A DNA stretch of 64,000 nucleotides from Datnioides undecimradiatus (taxonomy: Eukaryota; Chordata; Actinopteri; Lobotiformes; Datnioididae), in NCBI GenBank assembly GCA_008933995.1, contig WARS01000051.1:3534001-3598000 (forward strand). Direction: 5' to 3'. The notes under the pieces are model-generated. The model ran no database searches and had not been told where the DNA came from. It saw nothing but the letters and a program-made list of their open reading frames with translations. Of this stretch, positions 23,201 through 36,800 are shown piece after piece (the first letter of the stretch is position 1; the number at the start of each line of letters is the position of its first letter). Position numbers and translations under genes: made by a program.

Positions 23201-26200
23201 GATAAAATATAATGTGCGACGAGGCATCTTGGTAACCAGAAATGCACAAGAAGATGCCCAGGAAGTGAGCAACAGTAAAGAAGAAGAGAAACTCAGCTCC
23301 TTTCCAGAGACTCACTGACCTTTCCAGAGTTATACAACCCTGCCATATGCTATACACGTACATTAATGGCCATGCTGTTGCTTCACTTTATATTACTCTT
23401 TAAGATGGGACATCTGGTTAGTACTCACATCATAGCCACCAAAAGCTAGCAGTATGAATGAGCAAAACACAATGATTTGAACATAATTTTACACAGTCAA
23501 TAAGCACATCCAGCAGCAATCCAGATTGAGAAGCAATATGGATTAAGTCTAGCTGCAACACAGAGAAGACATTTCCCACAAAAGATTCAACTGCCACAGT
23601 GCCTTATTGAGCAGCTAGTTGATAAGGTCAAGTTAGAGGAAACACTGTAATTCTGAGCACAATATATTTTAAATACTTGCATTTTTTGCAACAGATTTAT
23701 TTTTAATTTTTTAGAGGAAATCATCATCTTACAATTTGAGGGAAATTACACCACACAAACCAGACAGATATTTTTGTTTATCTAATTTAGAGCACTCAGA
23801 ACAGTGAAAGTGTTGGTGAGAATATTCTAAAAAAAAGTCAACATCCAGCTTGTTTCTGACGTTTTGTGAAATATTTAGGTGACTAATCCAGCACTGTGCA
23901 AAAAAAACAAAAAACAATTTCCAGCAAGAAGGTGAATATTGCTGCAAAATCATTTGAACATTGTTTGAAGCTGTTGAAATTTACCATCTATCTGTCAGTT
24001 CTGGTAGCATTTGGGTGTAGAATTGTAAAAAGATGTTAATTGTTTTTGCATATTTAAAAGGGATGATGTTTAAAACGGAATGTGCCAGATGTCAATTGGT
24101 AACAATTTGTGGTATGGCATAGATTGACATGGATAGATTCACCCGGACCCACAAAAATGAAGAAATGAAGAATTTAGTTCTTATAAACAGACCAATCAAA
24201 CAATAAATTATTAGCGTATCTAAAGCCCAAACATATATTGCAATAAAACTTACCTCAAGGACCACCTACTGGTATGCAATTACATCCAATATGTTTTGCA
24301 AATGTTAAAAACAATACTCATGCATAATATTGTTAATGTATATATAGATCAGTGTTGCACTCACTGGTATGCGTCCTCTTGACCTGAAGGTAGCAACTCT
24401 TCTGAGGTCCTCCTCTTTACTTTTAAAGGGTACAGCCAACACAGTGGGATAGGTGTCACACAGCTCGTAGTTCTTATTAATGAATGTAATACGCCACTTG
24501 TTGTTAGGTAAGCCCTATAAAAGACATTGGTCATAATCAGTTACTTACTGAGACACAGTAATGCTCTTTTTGCAGGATTATTCAAATTCCCATTAAGTTA
24601 TACTAAAGGCTTGAAAGAACTTAACTGCATAGCTCCTAGTATACTTCTGATCTGCTAACACTTCACTGGGAAGGTTCATTTGACTTCCCACCTCTACCAA
24701 CTTTACTTATTTTTACTTTATTTCTGTAACATGCCTACACCACAAAATCTTTGACAGAGGTAACTAAGAGTACTGATAAGTTTTAGTATCAAAAATAAAT
24801 TCACGTGGTGTAATAGTACAGCCCTAATGATGCACTTGTATTTTTACTTACCTGCCGTCTGAACTCCTCTATGGGTTTGTAGACATTCCAGCCACTCTCC
24901 TCATACTTTTCCTGAGTCACAAACGCAAACAGTGGCTGGATGGAGAGAGACGAGTATTTTAATGTAGGGGCTACACTACATTGTATACAGTATATTCAGA
25001 AAGTATTTAGACCCCCTTCACTTTTTTCAATTTTGTCATGTAGCAGCCTGATCCAAATGCTTAAATTCATTTTTTTCTCTCATTGATCTACACACAGTAC
25101 CCCATAATGACAAAGTGAAAACAGAATTTGGGAATTTTTTCAAATATATTGAAAAGGAAAAACTGAAATATCACACTGACATAAGTACTCAGACCCTTTG
25201 CAACAACACTTGAACTTCAGGTGCCTCCCATTTCTCTTAAGCGTTTCTGAGATGTTTCTCCTAAGCGTTTGAGATGTTTCTCGTGATTGGAGTCCGCGTG
25301 TGGTAAATTAAATTGATTAGACATGATTTGGAAGGCAGACACCTTTCTATAGATGGCCTCACAGCTGACAATGCATATCAGAGCCTACAGAGCTCAGAGA
25401 CAGGATTGTTGCAAGGCACAGATCTGGGGACGGCTAAAAAAAAAAAAAATTCTGCTTCACTAAAGGTTCCCAAGAGCACAGTGTCCTCCGTAATTCTCAA
25501 ATGGAGGAAGTTTGGCATAACCAGGACTTCCCAGAGCTGGCTGTCTGGCCAAACTGAGCAAATGGGGGAGAAGGTCCTCAGTAAGACAGGTGACCATGAA
25601 ATGAACCCGATAGTCACTCTGACGGCGCTCCGGAGATCTAGTGTGGAAATGAGACAAAGGCACTGCTCATCACCTGCCCAAAACCCAACAGTGGAGTATA
25701 GCGGTGGCAGCATGGTGGCAGCATGCTGCTGAGGTGTTTTTCAGCAGAGGGAGGGAAATCTGAATGGAGTACAGACTTAGTAAGTACAGAGATATCCTTG
25801 ATGAAAACCTGTTCCACAGTGCCCAGGACCTCAGGCTGGGCCGAAAGTTTACCTTTGAACATGACAATGACCCTAAGCACGCAGACAAGAAAACAGGAGT
25901 GGCTTAGAGATAACTGTGTGAATGTCCTAGAGTGGCCCAGCCAGAGCCCTGACTTGAACCCTATTGAACATCTCTGGAAAGACCTGAAAATGGTTGCCCA
26001 CTGACGGTCCCTATCCAACCTGACCGAGCTTCAGAGGATATGCAAAGAATGGCAGAAAATCCCCCAGTCCAGGTCTGCGAAGTTTGTTGCATCATACCCA
26101 AAAAGACTCGAGGCTGTAATTGTCCCAAAGGTGCTTCAACTTATTACTGAGTAAAGGGTCTTAATACTTATGTCAATGTGATATTTCAGTTATTTCTTTT

Positions 26201-27802
26201 TAATAACATTACAAAAACTTGAATACTTTCTGAATGCACTGTAAGCAGCACAGTGAACACAGGCATGCACACACCCGTCAGACTGTTGGCAGCTTGAGCT
26301 TCAGGACTGCTGGACAGAGAGAATGAGAGTGCCCATGGGTAATTTTTTTGGTCTCATTTTGGGGAGAAGCTGCTGGTTATTTATGTCCATCACTGTAATT
26401 TCCCATTGCAGTATTATTTCAATTATCCCATTAACATTACATTGTTTGGATTACCAATTGATCAATCAACTGATACATTTTTGATCTATACAATGTCTGA
26501 AAAGAGAAACCATAGGTAGTGCCTTCAGCTACCAATGATTATCACCATTACCCACTGCTACAATTATTATTATTGCTATATTGTTATTATTGTTGTCATC
26601 ATTACTGATTTTGTTGTTGTTGATGTTATTCTCATTATTGCTGTTCTTATGTGTAGTATTTTATATTTTTTATTTATAGTGTTCTTGTTTTGTAGTAGTA
26701 TTATCAGTCTTTATGCTCACCCTCCCACCTATCTGATGTAATTATTATAAAGTGTTTGTTTTAGTTCTTTTTTTCTTTTTTTAATGAAAGCATTAAGTTG
26801 CTTGTTAAGTTTTCTGCTAGGTGACTAAATGTTTGCATACTAAATTGCACCAACAAATAATACTAAACAATACTACAGACCCTGAATCTGATGAATGTGT
26901 CAAAGCACATGAGGAGCAGGATCTCTGCATTTCAACCTTAAAATAAATGGAGGATCACTGTACACAGAACATTTTCCTTAAAAGTACTGGTTGGATTTTA
27001 ATGGTTTACTATAAAAATACACAATGCCAATGATTGTAAAAATATTACTAATATTCGCTATAAGGGCAGACGAGCATTCTCTGTTGCCACTCATAAAGTA
27101 ATAGTTACGTGGTCAATTGTGTTTGTACAGGTTGTACAGGTGTTCCTCATGGCTAGTCCTTTCAATGAGGATAAAATTATCTGAGGAAAAAAAGAGGCTA
27201 CAACTGTACCATCTTTGGATTAAATTCCCATGCTGGCTCAGAAAAAAGGATTTCAAACCAACATTTGTTAGATAGTAGGTGGTACTGGAAATTAGGAACT
27301 ACCTTACCAGACCATGTGAAAGGGGGAAGGCATATCTGAAAAGCAGCTCGAAAATATCTCTTCTGCTGTGACCCTCCTGTTTCAAGGCAAACCTCAAGTT
27401 CCTCATGTCCTTAAGAAAACAGAGATGATCATCCATTTTACTATTAACACAAACACAGCATTTACATGCTATAGGCATATAAGATTATATTCTAAACAAG
27501 GCATAACATTTTCTTAAGAAAACACACATGATTTGTGTTTTTCTTAGCATACTGACAAGAATGATTTAACTCAAACTAAAAATTAAATAACAGAATGTTT
27601 TACAGATTTGGCATTGCACTGTGAAATTTACTGTGGACAAAAATTGCTGTCATTGTTGTCATTTCATCTTTTAGACAATTTTCTTTCTTGACAAATCCCT
27701 AGCACCTACATTACTACCCACAATGCAACGATATGAATGCAACCTATTCTTTTCCTTCTGAAGATGGAAAAGTTTGTTTTTTCATGCATGGTGACAGTTC
27801 AC

Positions 27803-27835
<33 letters not shown>

Positions 27836-30800
27836 ACGCACACGCACACACACACACACACACCACCAATGCACATGCACATACTGATGAGGTTAAAATA
27901 GAACATATACACACACGTGCATGTGCATGCCACTGTATGGGCATGTTTGGGCACCCCTGGTTAAAATTTCTGTTAATGTGAACAGTTAAGCAAGTGGAAG
28001 ATGAAATGATCTCCAAAAGGCATAAAGTTAAACAAGAAACACTCTTTTGCAATATTTTAAGCAATATCGGTGTATTATTATTTGTTTTCTACAATTTTTG
28101 AGCGAAAAAGGGAAAGCAGCATCCTGTAAAAGAATGGGAACCCCAGGAGACTTGAGCTCTGAGATAACTTTGACCAAGGTGTAAGACCTTAATTAGCCTG
28201 TTAGGGTCATGGCTTGTTCACAACCATTGTTAGAAAAGGCCAGGTGATGCAAATTTCAAAGCTTTATAAATACCCAGACTCCTCTAACCTTGTCCCAACA
28301 ATCAGCAGCCCTGTCCCTTTTAGCAGTTGCCTAGCACCCTGAAAATGAAAATGATTGATGCCCACAAAGCAGGAGAAGGCTATAAGAAGATAGCAAAGTG
28401 TTTTAAGGTACAGATTTCATCAGTTCGGAATATAATTAAGAAATGGCAGTTAACAGGAACAGTGGAAGTCAAGATAAGGTCTGGAAGACCAAGAAAAATA
28501 CAGAGAGAACTGCTTGCAGGACTGCTAGAAAAGCAAGTGGGAACCCCTGTTTGACTGCAAATGACATCCAGGAACACTTGGCAGACTCTGGAGTTGTGGT
28601 ACAATGTTCAACTGTTCAGTGACACCTGCACAAATATGGCCTTCATGGAAGATTCATCAGAAGAAAACATCTCCTGCATCCTCAAAGAACATTTAGACAA
28701 GCCTGATGCATTTTGTAAACAACTCCTGTGGACCGATGAGGTTAAAATAGAATTCTTTGGCTGCAATGAGAAAAGGTATTTCAAGAAGAAGAATTTCATG
28801 AAAAGAACACCAGTCCAACTGTTAAGCATGGGGGTGAATCGATCATGCTTTGGGGTTGTATTTCAGCCAATGGTATGGGGAACATTTCACGGGTAGAGGG
28901 AAGAATGGATTCAATTAAATTCAACAAATTCTGAAAGCAAACCTGACACCATCTGTAAAAAAGCTGAAAGTTGAAAAGAGGATGGCTTCTACAAATGGAT
29001 GATGATCCTAAACACACCTCAAAATCCACGATGGACTACCTCAAGAGGCACAAGCTGAAGGTTTTGCCATGGTCCTCAGTCTGCTGACCAGTGTGTGCCT
29101 GACGGCCCAGGAATCTCACAGAACTGGAAGACTTTTGTAAGGAAGAATGGGTGAAAATCCCTCCAACATGAACTGAAAGACTCTTGACTGGCAACAAAAA
29201 GTGTTTACAAGCTGTGATACTTGCCAAGGGGGGGCTACTAGGTACTAACTATGCAGGGTGCCCAAACTTTTGCTGCGGGCCCTTTTCTTTTTCTATTATT
29301 CTGAAAATGTAAAAGATGAAATTTAAAAAAAATTTTGGTTTAAAATATAAAGGGAATGTGTCAACTGTAACTTTATGCCTTTTGGAGATCATTTCATCTT
29401 CCGTTTGCTTAACTGTTCACATTAACAGAAAGTTTGACCAGGGGTGCCCAAACCTTTGCATGCCACTGTACACACACACACACACACAAACAAACACGCA
29501 CGCACGCACGCACAAAGACCTTGCAGGTGATATCAAGCCCGTAGGAGTTTTCTCCTCTACTTGATGCTCCACCCATCTTCTCCACCCGACTGATGGCACC
29601 CAGAGGAACATCCAGCATAACTGACACATCCTACAGCAAACAGTCAGAATGTTACAGTCAGTTAGAATCAGCATTGTTTTCCCCAGATATACTTTAACCC
29701 AGAGACCTTTGATATACCATGCCCATCTACATTGTTAGTCACCCGTGGTTCCTTTTTTTTTTTTTTTTTTTTTTTTTAAAAATAATGTTCATTCATTACA
29801 GAATGCCATAAAGTTCACTCTGGGTCCTTAACTTTTTAATCTTTGGATATTACATCTAAAATATGATCACTACTATGCATATGTAGATGTTTGATGGTGT
29901 TGACACAACTTAATTGACCCGCTTGCAATCCCCTTCCCTTCTGCCACTTCTGAAAGTGTGCTAAGCAATCTGACAAAATCCTGCACCTTGATTCTCAGCA
30001 GTCTTTGCCAAGTTGAACCATCAACATAAAAATAATGAAAAAGACTGGATTCAATCAGCCAGCAATGAAATTGACTTGTAACAATTCACTATTAATTGAG
30101 CTAACACACTGTGCTTGTTTAAAACATTGCTGTGGTAATAAGAGGAATTTCCCTTTATGTGTTCACATGTTTATTCTTGTGTGTAACATTGTATTATTAC
30201 TTAAGTACTGGCTTTTTCGTTTGGTTTTACAACAAGCGTAGTTGTCATCAGCATAAGTATCTTTGAGTTATCTTCCCTTCGCCTGTTTCACTTCTCTGTC
30301 TGTCTCTGACTCTGTACAGCCCAGTACACAGCACTGCGGAGGAGGTGCTGTAGCGTGATAATAAAGGTCACCAAAATGTTTAGTGGTTTAGTTTACTGCT
30401 CCCCTTCGTCATAGATTTTAATCTGTCACCAAAAGGTCACAAAATGCAACCAAATGGTCACAGTGTAGCTCCCTGGGGTTAAAAGGATGTCTGTAACAAT
30501 GAATTTAAGGGTGGCAGTAATTATTTTATACTGTCATATAAAATAATAATCTGGTCTGACTGGGCTCAAAAGTCTAAAACAAAAGACCAAAGCAGTACTG
30601 TAGGTAGACTAGACTAGGTTGAGACTCTGTCTGTCTGTCTCCCTCTCTGTCTCTCACCACATGAGTTTAATAGTACTTACAGTATCTGAACTCTTGAAGT
30701 AGAGTCTGTAGTTGGTGATTAACACTTTGCCTTTAACAGCTCCACTGAATGGACAAATGTAGATGATGTCTTTATCTGAAAACAGGCAAATACAAACATT

Positions 30801-33800
30801 GTTAATTGATTTGACCTCTTTGCCTTCTCTCATGACTGGTATTGCACAGGCCTTATTGGCTCTGATTTGGTTCCCCTTCTGCACTAGCATTTTGATCCAG
30901 GCATAATATTTATAAGCAGTAAGAATTCACAACTCATGCAGAAGCAGAAAAGAAGAAAAAAAAATGCGCAGCAAATGTAGGCTAAAAATATCTACTCTGA
31001 GTGTTCAATAAGAAATTAAGGGCAGGCCCACTCAAAAGTTTCTGCCATCGCAATCACATGTCACTTTAATTCCAACTGGAATAAGTATATAACCATGTCA
31101 CGCGGATGCTCTCAGAATAAGAGAATATAAAGTAGTTTTACATTTTTTACAATATATGGTAAATGGACTGTGCTGATATATTGTCCTCCTACCACTCAAA
31201 GTGCTTTTACCCTAGTCAGCATTTACCCATTTACACAAAAAGAAACCAAGAAAACTAAAGCATTCACACACCCATGGAACAGTTATTGGGCGCAATATAG
31301 GATTCAGTGTTTTGCCCAGCATGCAGCCTGGAGTCAAACCGCCATCTTGTGATAGGTAGATGATCCGCTCTACCTCTGAGCCACAGCCAGCCCGTATAAT
31401 GTTTGGGTTAATGCAGTACTTCTCAAATAGTGGGGCGGTGAGGTCTCGAGGAGGGGGGGGGCGATAAACTTGCTTGAACGATAAACAAGCCTCCAGTCAC
31501 TAGGGGGCAGCAGTGCTCAAACTAATCAGCAGGCTGCCTGTACAACCCAGTAGAAGAAGTAAGAATAAGCCTAATAAGACCAGGAAATACAACGAAGCCT
31601 ACATAGCCCTTGGGATTACCGTGAATGCGGTCGGAAATGAGGAAAGACCTGTGTGTGTTTTATGCCTAAAAACTGGCAGCGGACAGCACAAAACCAAACA
31701 AATTAAGACGGCACCTGGAGACCTTACACCCCAGTTATGTCAATAAGCCCCTGGACTTCTTTCATCGAAAACTCGATGAGTGTCGCCAACAGGCCGGTCA
31801 TTGTGTGATCGCGGCATCAGTAAATAGAAAAGCACTGTTAGCCTCGTACAAAGTTGGCCACCACATCGCAAGGTGCAAAAAACCTCACACGATAGCTGAG
31901 GAGCTAATACTCCCGGCAGCACTGGACACGGTCACAATCATGCTAGGTGAGAAAAGTGCTAAGACACTGAATACTGTCCCTCTCCTCAATGACATGGTCG
32001 GGAGACGTATACTTGGGGTGAAATTGTCCCCTAGGGGAGGCGTGGCAGAAAATAATTGAGAACCACTGGGTTAATGTAACCTGTGGTAGCCAACATCATA
32101 GGTGTATGGGTGTCCCCTAAACCATTGTCTTAGGCACTGTGCCTAAAGTGGAAACCATTATAGAGTCTGAGATAATTCTAAGGATAAAACAACTGTAATC
32201 TCTCTATAGCCAGCAGCTTGTGATGGACATGTCATGCAGTGACTAATCATGGTTTTGTTAATGGTGGAAAGGAACCGAGCAGCCAAAAAGAAGTATTTGA
32301 CTTAAGTCAACAGCCAGAAACCCCCTGCAAGGCCCAGAAAAAACAGGACTCAAGACTCAGAGAGGTCCAAAACAGTATTCCCTTGCACCACACTGCCTTG
32401 ACCAAGGCTAAATTTCCAGTGTTTGGTGGTTCCCAGGTTCCCAGCTGTAACAGTTGCGGATTTAGGTAGCAGTTAGACTAGAACGTGTGGTGAAATGGGA
32501 GGGATGACTGTTGGATAGTTGACAGATCCTTGGTTTAAACTTCACGGAGAGGACTAGGGCACAGGGGTTATGGATCTCACCAGAAAAAAGAGAATTTATT
32601 TAAAGACCACCAGAAGAGAGTGCTAAAGGACAAAATCAATCCCTGTCAGTCTCCTGTGGAGACTGAGATTCAGTGGTCTTGGAGGACAAATCTTTTGCCT
32701 TTGTAAGCCACATTTAGTGTCCTTTTTTCCAAGTCTCAGGTGAAGTTCCTAGGCACTGTGATCTCAATTAAGGAGTGAAAGAAGGTCCTGATAGGACAAC
32801 AGCTATAACATGCAACCCCATTCCCACAAACATTCCATTATCTAAGGAATTCAAAAGTTTAAATGTCTGGTAACTTCCCAATTTCCTGAACTGGCTGCCA
32901 TTCAAAAGTTGGAGTGAACTGCAAATTGCCAGCAGGCCATGGAGAACACCAAGGCTGTCCCAGAGAATCCTCTAATCAAGGCCATAGAGAAGTGAGAGAA
33001 CCATTTCAAGGGAGTTCCCTTTAAGGTACACCAACCCTGCACTGACGGTTAATTTTTGCAACAGCAATGGCAGCTAATCTGATTCACCACAGTGCCAGAG
33101 AACTTTAAACAACACAGACAACACCACTCCAAGTACCAGTGTAGGATTTTTTTAGAAGCTGGTTGAGGTTAGAGAAAAGGAAGAAGTGCAAATGATAATT
33201 ATAAATAATTACGATTAGTGAAGCTTGCACCCCATACCCTTTAAAATTAAGTCATACAGGGACTTGCCTTGGTTAAACACAGCAAGTCTGATTTTAATCT
33301 GTTAATTTCTGATTACAAAATGAGTAAACCAAAGTATCTGAGGCCAGATTTCAGGACTTATTAGTGGGTGCAAAGCTACACAAGTATATCACTTGAGATG
33401 TGCCTGGTAAACAAACTTATGATCAGTGCTACCAAAGGGAAAATACAACATATTTCTTTAAAACAGAGTAAGGAAAAATTTAACGTGTGACTGATAGAGC
33501 CACATAAACTCACCTATAATTCTGTCTTCTCCTGGCAGCAGAGATACATCAGCTAACAACTCCATCTTAAGAGACTCTCTGGAGGTCTACAAAACACACA
33601 CATTATGACATAAAAACATGACAGAATGGATGATCAATTCGATTTTTTACTTCATGTATGCTTGACAGTAATATAGTGTTATATGTTATATTTATGTGAT
33701 GGTAAACTGTGTACCATTTCCTGATATTTACTTATGAAAGTATAGCAAGTATCTCTTAGACTCTAAAGGAATTGGGCCTAGTTAACTTTTTTCCTCCAAA

Positions 33801-36800
33801 CTGCTACATGCAACACACCACAATCTCATCATCAGTTACTTGATGATCCTGTTACTCCAGCAGCTGACCTTCATATTTTACTAAAATAAACTTCAAATGT
33901 AGATCAGTGGCATCTTGCGTAATGGCCTGAGTACTGGCTGCCTGCAAGTCGACTATTTTGGTATGACTAGCAGACATGAGGTTTTAAGCAGAAGCAGGAT
34001 CAGCTGCATCTTGTGGTATGATATTTTATAGATAATCTTGAAGCTATTACTTATTACTAAAAATGAATTAATCAGTAACATTATTGACTACACGTAGTGG
34101 CATTCCTAGCAGTTGCACCACCTGACTTAAAGTTTGCACCAAGTTTGCATGTGATTTAAAATTATACTTGCTTAGCCAGCTTGATTTTAGGTTTCAGCTT
34201 TGATAACAAGTTCAGACATAAATTGTTAATTACACTTGGGGTTTTGTGTTGAAAGTTGAAAGTTGCCATTTTTAATCAATATTTGAAAGAGATTTACAAA
34301 TGTTTTCAATCAGCAATAGATGTCACTTTGGGTCCTCTTGATGATATAATATGAACAAATGTTACGTGCCTGTAGGGTTGCTGCTCTTTCTCCTCCTCTC
34401 TTGAGCAGTTACCCGCCTACCTCACCAGAGGAGATTGCTCACACCTGAACTGGTGAAAAGGGTTGTGGCCATAAAACCCGGTGTGCAGCTGGGTTCGCTC
34501 TCTCTCGGTGACCAGACGGCAGCAGGTGGCTGTGTGTGTGCAACCTCTCCTGGAGACGATTTGGTTTTTCCTTTTTCCTTTTGAGAGACCATTGTGTTCT
34601 TGTGTTTGGTTGGCTTATCTTTTCAGTTCAGCTTGTCTTTTTGGTAAATAAAACAGACTTTTGGTTTGCTCTGTCAACCTGCTTCCTCCTCTTTCTCTTC
34701 TTTTTGATCCCACTAGAATTAACGTGTTGGGTCCCACACCCCCTAGACCAAAGTGGGATGTAACATATTTGGGGGCTCGTCCGGGATCAAAAAAGGAGGA
34801 GGTTGGAGGAACTCACTGAGTGTACTGGGTGGCTACTGCAATACAGGTGCAATGGTTTGCCTGAAGTATTTCCTCAGTTAGTCAGGGGAGTGTCCAGCTG
34901 AGTCTTCATTGACTTCTCCATCGTGCACTCATTTATTATTTTGCCTTTTTTATTTTAGGAGTAATCCTGGGCAGAGACCAGATCTCCAATGGGGGCTGGC
35001 GTTTCAGAGCTTTCAGCTGCTGACGTGTGCCTGTAAGTCGCCTCGAGCCCGGCACGCTCCAGAAGCTACATAGGGTAGTTTTGTTTAGGCAGGTACTGGG
35101 GAAAACTGGCACATTAAGGTTAATTGTGGTGGTTTTTGGCGTCCTATTAAGTGCTGTTGCAGTAGTCACGGTTTAAAAAGATTGTATGGCTAATTGAGTT
35201 GTAGATTGATGTCAGCTGTCAGGTGAGCAGCATAAGTGGAGTGTGGCTGAACTGATTGTCTACTGGGATAGCATGGCTGCCTTAAATGTTTGTGAGTTTG
35301 TGGATAATCCCACTCTCACACAGCTTGATAAATGTAAGAAAGTTGAGTTATGGGCAATTGCTGAGCATTATGGGGTGTCTCTCCCCAGTGGACTGGTGAA
35401 GGCAGAGTTAAAAGCCATTTTGCTGGATCAATTGATTAGCATGGGGGTTCTCAGCTTACCAGCACCTGTAGAACCTGGCTTGTTGGCTGAGGCTATAGCT
35501 GAACCACCACCTGGCGATGTTCCCTCTGACTCTGCAGGGACGCATGCGTCGGTTCCACGGCTTTTGACACCCGCACCAGTTCATACTGATGATTGAAAAA
35601 CCAAGCCAACCACGTTACCGCCATTCATTCCGTTGTCAATTGAGTCATCTGCTGGTTCCTGTATTGATGCACGATTAAAAATGCGTTTGGCTCGACTCCA
35701 ACTTGAGAAGGAGGAGCGTGAAAGAGTTTCAGCTCCGGCGTGAGTTGGAGCTAAGAAAAATTGAGGCAGACACTGCAATAAAAATGCGGCAGATTGAAAT
35801 CCAAGTGAAGACTCTCCATGACACGGTCAGTGGGTAGATATCGTCCAATTCTGGAACTAGTTTTGACATGGGTAAAAATGTTTTGCTTGTCCCTGTTTTC
35901 CGTGAGTCCGAAGTTGAATCCTATTTCGGGGTCTTTGAATGCATTGCAGCAGCTTTACAGTGGCCTAGAGAGGTATGGGCCATCATGCAAACTCTCAGGC
36001 AAAGCTCAAGAGGCTTGTGCTGCCCTTTCAGTGGAGAACAGCCTAGTTTATGAAAAAGGGAAGGGTGCGATTCTACAAGTGTATGAACTAGTGCCAGAGG
36101 TCTATAGGCAGCGTTTTCGCAGTCTAAAGAAAGATGCACATCAGACTTATGCTGACTTTGCCAGGGAAAAGGGCCTTCTATTCGACCGTTGGTGCTCGGC
36201 CTGTAAGGTTGATGACTTTGCCTCAGTTCGTGAGCTCATCTTGCTGGGGTTGATTAAAACTATATCAGCGGTTAGTCAGTGTCCATCTAGTGTCCATTCT
36301 CGGAGAAAGTTTGACTGTTTTCAACCATTCATTTTTGAAGGTTTAGTTTCTCTCACAGGAAAAGTGGAGGATCAGCGACCAGTCACAGTGCTCCGTAATA
36401 CCGCTTGCTCACAGTCCCTCATCCTATCTGGAGTCCTGCCCGTGAATGCCAAGTCCTCATGTGGAACCAGTGCTGTTGTGAGAGGTATTGAGATGGGTTT
36501 TGTTCCTGCACCTCTCCACAAAATTCACGTGCAATCAACTTTAGTTACCGGCTTCTTCCCAGTGGCCATGCGTTCAAGTTTCCCAATCGAAGGTGTTGAT
36601 TTGATCATGGGAAATGACATTGCAGGTGGTAAAGTTCATCCTGTTCCAGAGGTGGTGAGTGTCCCCGTTCCCGAGTTAGACCATGATAATCTGGCCAAAC
36701 GTCACCCTGATGTGTTCACGGCGTGTGTGTTAACTCGGGCTCAGGCTCAAAAACAGGCTGTGGTTGATTTATCGGACTCTCTCCTTGCTTCTGCGCTGTT

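Noticed and set aside
25378-26018. Minus-strand frames across 25.4-26.0 kb
   Set aside because: They are shadows of the plus-strand Tc1-like transposase.
27733-28064. Open frames with His/Thr/Arg-rich repeats
   Set aside because: Created by the CT/CG/CA microsatellite and the left end of a Tc1-like element.
31413-32076. Considered as a domesticated ZBED gene
   Set aside because: The exact 8-bp duplication, inverted ends, frameshifts and lack of a catalytic core indicate a deleted hAT element.
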